From Prevotella sp. CAG:1320 (GTDB lineage Bacteria; Bacteroidota; Bacteroidia; Bacteroidales; Bacteroidaceae): a DNA stretch of 13,374 bases. Below the pieces are notes generated by a model. It did no database searches and had not been told where the DNA came from. It was given only the letters and a program-made list of their open reading frames with translations. Shown here one piece after another: positions 1-6,741 of the stretch. Position numbers and translations under genes: made by a program. Position 1 is the stretch's first letter. Each line of letters starts with the position of its first letter. Location: assembly GCA_000435635.1 (NCBI GenBank), contig FR882098.1, positions 9,616 through 22,989 on the forward strand, read 5' to 3'.

Positions 1-295
1 TCGCTATCCTTTGGTTGAACCGCTCGCCATCGGGCGACACGTAGATGACATCGTCATATTCTCTTTGTTCCCTCAGGTGTGATATGCAACGGTCTATTGG
101 CTCGCATTGCATCACCATGCCAGCGGAGCCGCCATAGGGATAATCGTCCACACGGCGCCATTTGTCAAGTGTGTAGTCTCTCAGGTTGTGTAGTTCTATC
201 TCTGCCAGTCCTTTCTTGCGGGCCCGTGATAGGATGGACTCATTGATGAAACCCTCCAGCATCTCGGGCAATACGGTGATAATGTCTATTCTCAT
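1..295 (-). CDS. trmD: tRNA (guanine-N1)-methyltransferase TrmD, 5' part only
   Basis: TrmD transfers a methyl group from S-adenosylmethionine to N1 of G37 in tRNAs, which prevents +1 frameshifting; it is a cytoplasmic SPOUT-class enzyme. About 98 N-terminal residues are visible and the gene runs off the left edge; full-length members are about 220-250 residues. The reading starts [12 protein letters not shown] and contains family blocks HNLRDYT, the glycine-rich [14 protein letters not shown] and [11 protein letters not shown], all characteristic of TrmD. Two adjacent ATG codons (298 and 295) are possible; I chose 295 because the family normally begins MRIDIIT. It is divergent from the DUF554 gene and has its own probable promoter at 307-338. 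The predicted transcript start lies only a few bases before the ATG, so the mRNA may be almost leaderless. Identification is from recognised motifs and is secure. Confidence 0.93.
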   Translation of the reverse strand, partial: MRIDIITVLPEMLEGFINESILSRARKKGLAEIELHNLRDYTLDKWRRVDDYPYGGSAGMVMQCEPIDRCISHLREQREYDDVIYVSPDGERFNQRIA

Positions 296-306
296 CATAA
301 TATACG

Positions 307-338
307 CGAAAGTAATGAAAAAGGCTTAATTTTCCAAG
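307..338 (-). promoter_or_regulatory. Bacteroidota-type promoter for trmD
   Basis: Read on the minus strand, a CTTG -33 element (335-338) is followed after exactly 20 bp by TACTTTCG (307-314), close to the consensus TTTG-N20-TAnnTTTG. The -7 element ends only about 9-12 bases before the trmD start codons, leaving a very short leader. The one mismatch in each box makes this probable rather than certain. Confidence 0.55.
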
Positions 339-352
339 CTTTGTGGCGGTTT

Positions 353-384
353 TTTGCGTATTAAGGGGAAAAAGCGTAACTTCG
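353..384 (+). promoter_or_regulatory. Bacteroidota-type promoter for the DUF554 gene
   Basis: TTTG at 353-356, 20 bp, then TAACTTCG at 377-384 matches the TTTG-N20-TAnnTTTG consensus with one mismatch. The expected transcript start is near 391. A Shine-Dalgarno-like AGGAGA at 395-400 sits 6 bases before the ATG at 407. This -33 box lies 14 bp from the -33 box of the divergent trmD promoter. Confidence 0.65.
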
Positions 385-406
385 CGGCTAATATAGGAGA
401 GCATAT

Positions 407-1099
407 ATGATAGGAACCATCGTCAATACTTTTGCTATTATCGTGGGCGTTGTAGTGGGCACGCTTCTCCATCGCGGCGTGAAGGAGAAGTATAAGCGGG
501 TGCTTTATAACGGATTGGGATTGGCCAGCCTCATGATTGGCCTTAACGCCGCCATCACCCACATGCCCGAGAGCCGTTATCCCGTGCTTTTCATTCTCTC
601 GCTGGCCGTGGGCGGCGTGATAGGTACGGCCATCGACCTAGACGGAAGGTTTCACAGATTGGTGGAGCGGTGCTCCCGATCGGGCGACGCCAAGAGCTTG
701 GCCACGGGACTCTCTACGGCCATCCTGCTCTTTTGCGTGGGGCCGCTCTCGATGTTAGGGCCTGTTATCAGTGCCTTGAAGGGTGACAACACCTTTCTTT
801 ATACTAACGCCACGCTCGATTTCGTCTCTTCCACGGTCTTCGCCTCTACTTATGGGCTGGGGATGATATTGGCCGCGCCCGTGCTTTTCTGTTGGCAGGG
901 ATTGTTTTACCTGGTGGCTTGCTGGTCGAGCGAGGCCATGAGCGAGGCTTTGATGGCGGAGCTGCTCATCGTGGGTGGCTTGATGATTACCGCGAGCGGG
1001 CTTTCCTTGCTTGCCATCAAGGACTGCAAGACGCTCAACTTCCTGCCCAGCCTGTTGGTGCCCGTTGTTTGGTTCGTCTTGAAGAGCTTGTTTTCGTGA
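407..1099 (+). CDS. DUF554 family integral membrane protein
   Basis: This is a 230-residue, strongly hydrophobic protein with about six to seven predicted membrane spans. It matches my recollection of the DUF554 family (YdfK/YqgA-like). Family-like blocks are the N-terminal GTIVNTFAIIVGVVVGTLL, the central glycine/proline-rich LSTAILLFCVGPLSMLGPV (about residues 102-120), and a C-terminal LLIVGGLMI...LNFLPSLLVP segment. The biochemical function of the family is not established and I do not assign one. The ATG at 407 has a good Shine-Dalgarno 6 bases upstream and a promoter at 353-384. The gene stands alone, divergent from trmD and converging on galE. Length is usual for the family. Confidence 0.85.
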   Translation: MIGTIVNTFAIIVGVVVGTLLHRGVKEKYKRVLYNGLGLASLMIGLNAAITHMPESRYPVLFILSLAVGGVIGTAIDLDGRFHRLVERCSRSGDAKSLATGLSTAILLFCVGPLSMLGPVISALKGDNTFLYTNATLDFVSSTVFASTYGLGMILAAPVLFCWQGLFYLVACWSSEAMSEALMAELLIVGGLMITASGLSLLAIKDCKTLNFLPSLLVPVVWFVLKSLFS

Positions 1100-1106
1100 T
1101 TTAGGC

Positions 1107-1220
1107 GGCTTGCGATTTACGTAAATAACGTGGGTTCGATGAAAAATTGTAGCGTCTACACTTTGGCAATTACAGTGTTACGCACGCAAGCCGAGATTCA
1201 TCGAAATAACGTGAAGTTAT
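1107..1220. repeat. nested and crossing inverted repeats downstream of DUF554
   Basis: Visible elements are a 12-bp perfect palindrome ATTTACGTAAAT (1115-1126); GGCTTGCG (1107-1114) matched by CGCAAGCC (1185-1192); TTCGATGAA (1135-1143) matched by TTCATCGAA (1197-1205); an imperfect stem GCGT..ACACT (1152-1162) with AGTGT..ACGC (1174-1183); and a small hairpin ATAAC-GTGAA-GTTAT (1206-1220). The first two long pairs cross rather than nest, so both cannot form as simple hairpins at once. The stretch is non-coding and lies where DUF554 and the Rnf-galE operon converge. It may contain transcription-end signals, but no canonical U-tract is seen. Confidence 0.6.
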
Positions 1221-1228
1221 CTCGCTTT

Positions 1229-1360
1229 GCGATTTAACTTGTTTTGCTCGGCGATTTAACTTGTTTTGCTTCGCAATTTAACTTATTTTGTCAAGCAAAA
1301 CAAGTTGTTTTGATAACCAAAACAACTTGTTTTGATAACCAAAACAACTTGTTTCGCGAT
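1229..1360. repeat. 22-bp periodic repeat array between convergent genes
   Basis: Six adjacent 22-bp units begin at 1229, 1251, 1273, 1295, 1317 and 1339. The first two share GCGATTTAACTTGTTTTGCT exactly; the third differs at a few bases. The fourth to sixth change the left half to CAAAACAA, making each unit a near palindrome (CAAAACAA-G/C-TTGTTTTG). Units also fold across their boundary, for example GTTGTTTTG (1304-1312) with CAAAACAAC (1318-1326) around an ATAAC loop. A degenerate seventh unit may lie at 1207-1228. The array ends 8 bases before the galE stop codon at 1368-1370. It could act as a two-way terminator or 3'-end stabiliser; that role is inference. There is no spacer pattern and no reading frame, since 22 is not a multiple of 3. 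Confidence 0.85.
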
Positions 1361-1367
1361 GGGGCAA

Positions 1368-2408
1368 CTACATCACGCCGTCCTCTCTCAGTTTCACTTG
1401 CCATTTCCATGCGCTGGCCAGCACGTCTTCCAGTGGTGTATTGGCTTTCCATCCCAACACCTTGTTGGCCTTGTCCACGTTGCCCCATATCTTCTCTATG
1501 TCTCCTTCGCGGCGGGGGCCATACTTCCAGTTCAACTTCACGCCCGTGGCTCTCTCGAAGGTCTCTACGATTTCCAGCGTGGAGTTACCCTTTCCCGTGC
1601 CGATGTTGAAGTATTCCAGTTTGTCGTGGTCTTCGTCCAAGACGCGAGCCATGGCCGCTACGTGTGCCTTGGCCAGGTCCACTACGTAGATGTAGTCACG
1701 GATGCAGGTGCCATCGGGTGTGTCATAGTCATTGCCGAAGATGGTGAGCTGCTCCCTGATGCCCATGGCCGTTTGCGTGACGTAGGGAATCAGGTTGTTG
1801 GGCACGCCGTTCGGCAGCTCGCCTATCAGCGCGGAGGGGTGTGCGCCTATGGGATTGAAGTAGCGCAGGATGACACTCTTGATGTTGGCGCCGCTGTGGA
1901 TGTAGTCGTAGATGATTTGCTCGTTGATTTCCTTGGTGTTGCCATAGGGCGATGTAGCCTTTTGGTGTGGTGCCTCCTCGGTCACGGGCAGGTTCTCGGG
2001 CTTGGGTTGCCCGTAAACGGTGCAGCTTGACGAGAAGATGATGCCTTTTACGTCATATTTAGGCATCAGTTCCAGCAGGTTGACGAGCGAGATGATGTTG
2101 TTGCGATAGTAGAGCAGGGGCTTCTGTACGCTTTCGCCCACGGCCTTGGAGGCGGCGAAATGGATGATGCCTTCTATCCGCGGATACTTTTGGAATACAG
2201 CCTCGGTCGCGGCCAAGTCCCTGAGGTCTACTTTCTCGAAAGCTGGCCGTTTGCCCGTGATTTTCTCTATGCCGTCGAGCACTTCTATCTTGGAGTTGGA
2301 CAGGTTGTCGACGATGACCACGTCGTAGCCGGCCTCTATCAGTTCTACGGTGGTGTGGCTGCCGATGAAGCCTGTGCCACCCGTCACCAAAATTGTCTGT
2401 TTCATCAT
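1368..2408 (-). CDS. galE: UDP-glucose 4-epimerase
   Basis: This is a 346-residue protein of the extended short-chain dehydrogenase/reductase family. It interconverts UDP-galactose and UDP-glucose using bound NAD+ and serves the Leloir pathway and supply of galactosyl donors for surface glycans; it is cytoplasmic. The NAD-binding glycine motif GGTGFIG is at residues 10-16. The catalytic serine region is SSSCTVYG (126-133) and the YxxxK pair is Y155/K159 in SPYGNTK. Length is normal for GalE. Two consecutive ATGs open the gene (2408 and 2405); the upstream one is used here. It starts 24 bp after the rnfA stop with no promoter match in the gap, so it should be the last gene of the Rnf operon. 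Other sugar-nucleotide epimerases share this fold, but overall motif agreement favours GalE. Confidence 0.93.
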   Translation of the reverse strand: MMKQTILVTGGTGFIGSHTTVELIEAGYDVVIVDNLSNSKIEVLDGIEKITGKRPAFEKVDLRDLAATEAVFQKYPRIEGIIHFAASKAVGESVQKPLLYYRNNIISLVNLLELMPKYDVKGIIFSSSCTVYGQPKPENLPVTEEAPHQKATSPYGNTKEINEQIIYDYIHSGANIKSVILRYFNPIGAHPSALIGELPNGVPNNLIPYVTQTAMGIREQLTIFGNDYDTPDGTCIRDYIYVVDLAKAHVAAMARVLDEDHDKLEYFNIGTGKGNSTLEIVETFERATGVKLNWKYGPRREGDIEKIWGNVDKANKVLGWKANTPLEDVLASAWKWQVKLREDGVM

Positions 2409-2432
2409 ATAATAGTTTTACTGGTTGTTTGT

Positions 2433-3035
2433 TCAATCAAGTCCGAAGAGTGCTTTTAGTCCGTTGTCTACGCCAGAGAAGCCCATGAAGGCAAGGCTCA
2501 ACAACCCCGCGGTCACCAACACGATGGCCATGCCCTGCATGCCTTTGGGTATGCGTGTCAAAGACTGTTGCTCTCGTATGCCGGCAAACACTGTCAACGC
2601 CACGGCGAAGCCTATGGCGGTGCTGAAGGCATAGACGATGCTCTCCACGAGGTTGTAGTCTTTCTGTATGACGAGGATGGCCACGCCGAGCACGGCACAG
2701 TTGGTGGTAATGAGGGGCAAGAAGATGCCTAGCGCCTGGTACAGGGAGGGGCTTACTTTCTTGAGTATTATCTCCACCATTTGCACCAGGGCGGCTATCA
2801 CCAGGATGAAGGCCAGCGTTTGCAGGTATTGCAGTCCGAAGGGGTCAAGCACGCATTTCTGCACCAGGTAGGTGACGATGGTGGCCAGGGTAAGCACGAA
2901 GGCCACGGCAGCGCCCATGCCCAGGGCGGTGTCTATCTTCCTGGATACGCCCAAGAAGGGACATATACCCAGGAATTGGCTCAATATAATGTTGTTGACG
3001 AATATCGCCGAGATGAATATCAGTAAATACTCCAT
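2433..3035 (-). CDS. rnfA: Rnf electron transport complex subunit RnfA (RsxA)
   Basis: RnfA is one of two homologous inner-membrane subunits (with RnfE) at the core of the ferredoxin:NAD+ oxidoreductase that couples electron flow to Na+ or H+ transport. The 200-residue protein has six predicted membrane helices and the family start MEYLLIFISAIFVNNIILSQ. The two conserved cysteines lie in LGICPFLG (C25) and TTNCAVLG (C113). In known Rnf/Nqr structures, cysteines from the two related subunits jointly hold a [2Fe-2S] cluster in the membrane, so these are its likely ligands. A strong Shine-Dalgarno (AAGGAG on the coding strand) precedes the ATG. The gene lies 30 bp after rnfE and 24 bp before galE. 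NqrE is the closest alternative, but the RnfB and RnfC neighbours decide for Rnf. Confidence 0.95.
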   Translation of the reverse strand: MEYLLIFISAIFVNNIILSQFLGICPFLGVSRKIDTALGMGAAVAFVLTLATIVTYLVQKCVLDPFGLQYLQTLAFILVIAALVQMVEIILKKVSPSLYQALGIFLPLITTNCAVLGVAILVIQKDYNLVESIVYAFSTAIGFAVALTVFAGIREQQSLTRIPKGMQGMAIVLVTAGLLSLAFMGFSGVDNGLKALFGLD

Positions 3036-3065
3036 GGTTGTATCTCCTTAGATGTAATGACTCAA

Positions 3066-3656
3066 TTAACTTTTCTTGCCCAGCCTGTTGACCAGGGCGA
3101 TGAGGTAGCCCAGCGTGATGAACGCGCCAGGAGGCAGGATGAAGAGCAGGATGTTTGTCTCTTCGGGTAAAAGAACCAACCCGAATAGGCTGCCCGCGCC
3201 CAGCAACTCCCTGACGCAGCCCAGCAGGGTGAGTGCCAGGGTGAAGCCCATTCCTATGCCAAGGCCGTCGAAAAGGCTGGCCACGGGCGTGTTCTTGGCG
3301 GCGAAACTCTCCGCGCGCCCCAAGATGATGCAGTTCACCACGATGAGCGGGATATAGATACCCAGTGCCTGGTTGATGCTATCGGGGGCGTAGGCCTGCA
3401 TGAACATTTGCAGAATGGTGACGAAAGCGGCTATCACCACGATGAATACGGGGATGCGCACCATGTCGGGCGTGATGTTCTTGATGGCGGAAATCACGAA
3501 ATTGGTGCAAATGAGCACAGCCATCGTGGCCAGACCCATGGAGAGGCCGTTGATGGCGCTGGTGGTAGTGGCCAATGTGGGGCACATGCCCAGCAGGAGG
3601 ACGAACGTGGGGTTCTCCTTGAAGATGCCGTTGAGTATTATCTTGTAGTTGCTCAT
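3066..3656 (-). CDS. rnfE: Rnf electron transport complex subunit RnfE (RsxE)
   Basis: This 196-residue membrane protein with about six helices is homologous to RnfA and pairs with it in inverted topology. It opens with KIILNGIFKENPTFVLLLGMCPTLA, typical of RnfE. C25 (GMCPTLA) and C109 (VVNCIILGRAE) match the cysteine positions expected to bind the shared membrane [2Fe-2S] cluster with RnfA C25 and C113. The motif NCIILGRAESFA is diagnostic of RnfE/NqrD. Spacing is 12 bp after rnfG and 30 bp before rnfA, consistent with one transcript. NqrD is the alternative by sequence alone and is ruled out by the operon, which has RnfB/RnfC and no NqrA/NqrF. Confidence 0.95.
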   Translation of the reverse strand: MSNYKIILNGIFKENPTFVLLLGMCPTLATTTSAINGLSMGLATMAVLICTNFVISAIKNITPDMVRIPVFIVVIAAFVTILQMFMQAYAPDSINQALGIYIPLIVVNCIILGRAESFAAKNTPVASLFDGLGIGMGFTLALTLLGCVRELLGAGSLFGLVLLPEETNILLFILPPGAFITLGYLIALVNRLGKKS

Positions 3657-3668
3657 AGTGTTAGGGAT

Positions 3669-4322
3669 TTAATGAGTCGAGGAACCCTCGGCTTGTTGGT
3701 TTACTTGTGAGGCGCCGCTGGCGGCGTCTACGTCATTTTCCATGTATACGGCGTGAGCCGTGTTGATGGCCTTCAGGAACGCACGGCTAGTGATGGTGGA
3801 TGCCGTGATGGCGTCTATGGCATTGCCGTTCTTGCCGTCTTTGCTTACGTGCAACTCGCCCTCGGAGGGGTTCTTGCCTATCACGTCACCCTTTCCCCCC
3901 TTCTGGAACCATTTGTCCGCCTTGGCTCCCAGTCCTGGAGTTTCCGAGGTTTGCAGGATGGTGTAACCCAATACGCGGCCTTCCGTATCGAAGCCCACCA
4001 GCACTTTCAGGTCACCCGCGAACCCCCCTGTGGTGCTTTCCACGGCGGCTCCCATGTATTTCCCTTGGTTGTCCCTGCAGTGATGGAGCACGAAGACCAC
4101 TTCCTTGCCGTCAATGTTTTCTTTTCTTTCTTCGGGGTCGTCCACTTTTAGGTCTTCCGCTCCCATCACGTTCTTGATGCCTTGCGCCAATGCCAGCTGC
4201 GCTTTTTGGCTAATGGGGCCTTCGGTGACGTGGTTGACGTAAGCCAATATGGCGCCAATGGCAAGCGATACGCCCACCAGCACCAATACCATGTTAGTAA
4301 GTGATGATTTCAGTTTTTCCAT
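3669..4322 (-). CDS. rnfG: Rnf complex FMN-binding subunit RnfG
   Basis: RnfG has one N-terminal membrane anchor (about residues 10-28) followed by an exported FMN-binding domain. In the family, FMN is covalently attached to a threonine by the flavin transferase ApbE, and the subunit relays electrons within the complex. The 217 residues include SETPGLGAKADKWF (126-139), a family hallmark, and the attachment region DAITASTITS (170-179). Compared with the common D-x-x-[ST]-G-A-T pattern, the glycine and alanine are replaced by A174 and S175; T176 is the likely FMN acceptor. The C-terminal tail (about 195-217) is polar and low in complexity. A GAGGAGG Shine-Dalgarno precedes the ATG. Gaps are 15 bp to rnfD and 12 bp to rnfE. 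No apbE gene is present in the window. Confidence 0.93.
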   Translation of the reverse strand: MEKLKSSLTNMVLVLVGVSLAIGAILAYVNHVTEGPISQKAQLALAQGIKNVMGAEDLKVDDPEERKENIDGKEVVFVLHHCRDNQGKYMGAAVESTTGGFAGDLKVLVGFDTEGRVLGYTILQTSETPGLGAKADKWFQKGGKGDVIGKNPSEGELHVSKDGKNGNAIDAITASTITSRAFLKAINTAHAVYMENDVDAASGASQVNQQAEGSSTH

Positions 4323-4337
4323 AGCCTGTTCCTCCTC

Positions 4338-5336
4338 TTACTTCTTGTTGGGTATTTCACCGAAACGTTTCGGCTTGACATAAGTATTGATGAGCGGGGT
4401 GAACCCGTTCATGATGAGTATGGCGAAACTCATGCCCTCGGGATAGCTGCCCCAGTTGCGTATCACTACCGTCAGGAAGCCGATGGCGATGCCGTATATG
4501 AGTTGTCCCTTGTGGGTCATGGGCGAAGTGACGTAATCGGTGGCCATGAAGATGGCGCCCAACATCAGTCCGCCACTGAAAATAGCCTCGAAGGGACCTG
4601 CGTAGACAGGATTGCCCAAATGGAGCAATCCGCTGAAAACGAATACGGTGGCGATGATGGAGATAGGAATATGCCACGTGATGACCTTGCGCCAAAGCAT
4701 ATAGATGAGTCCCAATATCAAGGCCAGTGAGCATATCTCGCCGATGGAGCCAAGCCCTTGGGTGGGGTCACCTCCCAACAGCAGTTGCGTGGCACTGGGC
4801 AGTTGTTCCAGTAGGGTAGGGTCTCCGCTCTGTATGGCGTGCTTCATGATGCTCAGGGGGGTGGCGGCGGTTTCCGCGTCCACGTAGTTTGTCAGTTGCC
4901 CACCCGTAGGCCAGGAGGTCATCTGGGCGGGGAAGCTGGCCAGGAGGAAACACCTGCCTACCAAGGCGGGGTTGAAGGGGTTGTTGCCCAGTCCGCCAAA
5001 AGTCATCTTGCCGATGCCGATGGCCACGACGGCTCCTATCAGCACAATCCATACGGGGAGGTTGCTGGGCAGGTTCATGCCGAGCAGCAAACCCGTGACG
5101 ATGGCCGAGCCGTCCGCGATGCTGGGTGCGGTCTTCAGAATGTATTTGGATATGGCCCACTCCAGGAATACGCAGGCCGCTACGCTACTAAGCAACACCA
5201 CCACGGAGCCCAGCCCGAAGTAGAAGAAGGATACCAATATGGCGGGTACCAAGGCGATAATGACACCATACATGTTCTTCTCTACGCTGTCGTTGCCGTG
5301 GGCGTGGGGTGAAAGAGATATGATTAACTTGTTCAT
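4338..5336 (-). CDS. rnfD: Rnf complex membrane subunit RnfD
   Basis: RnfD is a 332-residue polytopic membrane protein of the NqrB/RnfD family that carries covalent FMN and is thought to take part in ion translocation. The family blocks SPHAHGNDSVEKNMYGVIIALVP at the N terminus, DGSAIVTGLLLGMNLP (75-90), and TFGGLGNNPFNPALVGRCF (112-130) are all present. The flavin-attachment region DAETAATPLS (153-162) has T159 as the likely acceptor; the usual SGAT core reads TAAT here. The C terminus contains MATDYVTSPMTHKGQ and NGFTPLINTYVKPKRFG, both characteristic. It starts 22 bp after the rnfC stop and ends 15 bp before rnfG. NqrB is longer and would sit beside NqrA, which is absent. Confidence 0.95.
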   Translation of the reverse strand: MNKLIISLSPHAHGNDSVEKNMYGVIIALVPAILVSFFYFGLGSVVVLLSSVAACVFLEWAISKYILKTAPSIADGSAIVTGLLLGMNLPSNLPVWIVLIGAVVAIGIGKMTFGGLGNNPFNPALVGRCFLLASFPAQMTSWPTGGQLTNYVDAETAATPLSIMKHAIQSGDPTLLEQLPSATQLLLGGDPTQGLGSIGEICSLALILGLIYMLWRKVITWHIPISIIATVFVFSGLLHLGNPVYAGPFEAIFSGGLMLGAIFMATDYVTSPMTHKGQLIYGIAIGFLTVVIRNWGSYPEGMSFAILIMNGFTPLINTYVKPKRFGEIPNKK

Positions 5337-5358
5337 TGCTTATTCGTTGTTTAAGTAG

Positions 5359-6741
5359 TTATTTCTTTGCCTCCGCCTCCGCTTCCGCTTTGGCCTTGGC
5401 CGTGCGTTCACGTATCATGCCCATCACCACGGCTTTGCCTTGCAGTATGTTGTCCAGTATCGGCCTACCTGAAGGACAGGTATATTGGCAAGAACCGCAG
5501 GCGATGCACGAAACGATATCCTCGTTCTCCGCGCGTTCGTATTCCTTGAAGGCGGACAGGGTAGCGATGAGGTATGGCTCCAGGCCCATGGGGCAAACGC
5601 TCACGCACTTGGCGCAGCGGATGCAGGGTTGCACCTTTTTGCGGTGAGCTTCGTCACCACTGATGACGGTAATGGAGTTGGTGCCTTTGCATACTGGAGT
5701 GTTCAGGCTTATCACGGCCTTGCCCATCATCGGCCCGCCCGCCAATACCTTGTTGTCGCCTTCGGGCATTCCGCCACAAGCCTCTATCAGCTGGGAGAAG
5801 GGAGTGCCTATTCTTACCAGGAAGTTGCCTGGTCGCTTGATTCGCTTACCCGTGACGGTGGTGTAACGTTCAATGAGGGGCTTTCTTTTCATCACGGCTT
5901 CGTAAACGGCGAAAGTAGTCCCCACGTTTTGCACTATGGCACCCACGTTGACAGGTATGGCAGGCGGGGCTGGCACTTGCCTGTGGATAACGGCGTCAAC
6001 TAGCTGCTTCTCTCCTCCTTGTGGGTACTTTTGCGCCAGGGGGATAACTTCTATCCTGCTGTCGTTGGCAGTCTTTTCAGTCAAGAGCTTGATGGCCTCA
6101 GGCTTGTTTTCCTCTATGCCGATATAGCCCCGCTCTACCTTGGCGGCCTTCATCAGCAGCTCCAGGCCTGCGATAATCTCGTCAGGGTGCTCCATCATCA
6201 GCCTGTAATCGGAGGTGATATAAGGCTCGCATTCCACTGCGTTCACGATGATACATTCCGCTTTTGCTGTTGGGGGAGGGCAGAGTTTTACATGTGTGGG
6301 GAAACCTGCTCCGCCCATGCCCGTCACGCCCGCTGCTTGCACGCGGCTCACTATTTCTTCTGGCGTAAGCTCAGGATGGTCTGCCAGTGTCTCCAACTTG
6401 TCACCGCGGTCTATGCTTTCTTCCCACTCGTCGCCTTCCACGTTGACGATGATGACTGGTTTGCGATAATCCGTGGCGTCAAATTCCTCGTCAATCTTGG
6501 CCACCGTACCCGATACGGAACTATAGATAGGCGCGCTCACGAATCCGCCCGCTTCTGCCAGCAGGGTTCCCACTTTCACCTTGTCTCCCCTTTGTACAAC
6601 GGGCTTGGCGGGTGCGCCTATGTGTTGGCTCAAGGGGAAGATGGCCTGCTTGGGTAGCTCTGCCATTTGGGTAGGCATCTCCGCCGTGATTTTGTTCTCT
6701 TCGGGATGTATTCCTCCTATCTTGAATGTATGCAGTTTCAT
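5359..6741 (-). CDS. rnfC: Rnf complex NADH-interacting subunit RnfC
   Basis: RnfC is the cytoplasmic, membrane-associated subunit that handles NAD(H) through FMN and holds two [4Fe-4S] clusters. In this 460-residue protein, residues about 1-100 form the biotinyl-lipoyl-like domain (PAKPVVQRGDKVKVGTLLAEAGGFVSAPI). The glycine-rich nucleotide site GVTGMGGAGFPTHVKL is at 138-153, followed by the complex-I 51-kDa-like region. The cluster cysteines are C373/C376/C379/C383 and C412/C415/C418/C422. The short tail (446-460) is a lysine/alanine/glutamate repeat, far shorter than the long Ala/Lys extension of enteric RsxC. Its ATG overlaps the rnfB stop in an ATGA arrangement (4 bp), suggesting translational coupling. 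A GAGGAGGA Shine-Dalgarno lies just upstream inside rnfB. Confidence 0.95.
   Translation of the reverse strand: MKLHTFKIGGIHPEENKITAEMPTQMAELPKQAIFPLSQHIGAPAKPVVQRGDKVKVGTLLAEAGGFVSAPIYSSVSGTVAKIDEEFDATDYRKPVIIVNVEGDEWEESIDRGDKLETLADHPELTPEEIVSRVQAAGVTGMGGAGFPTHVKLCPPPTAKAECIIVNAVECEPYITSDYRLMMEHPDEIIAGLELLMKAAKVERGYIGIEENKPEAIKLLTEKTANDSRIEVIPLAQKYPQGGEKQLVDAVIHRQVPAPPAIPVNVGAIVQNVGTTFAVYEAVMKRKPLIERYTTVTGKRIKRPGNFLVRIGTPFSQLIEACGGMPEGDNKVLAGGPMMGKAVISLNTPVCKGTNSITVISGDEAHRKKVQPCIRCAKCVSVCPMGLEPYLIATLSAFKEYERAENEDIVSCIACGSCQYTCPSGRPILDNILQGKAVVMGMIRERTAKAKAEAEAEAKK

Noticed and set aside
1229..1360. CRISPR array
   Set aside because: Units abut directly with no unique spacers and drift gradually, and no cas genes are present; the 24-bp repeats at 12637-12708 fail for the same reasons.
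1244..1609. Plus-strand open frame starting inside the 22-bp array
   Set aside because: It translates repeats whose period is not a multiple of three and then runs antisense to galE; no protein features.
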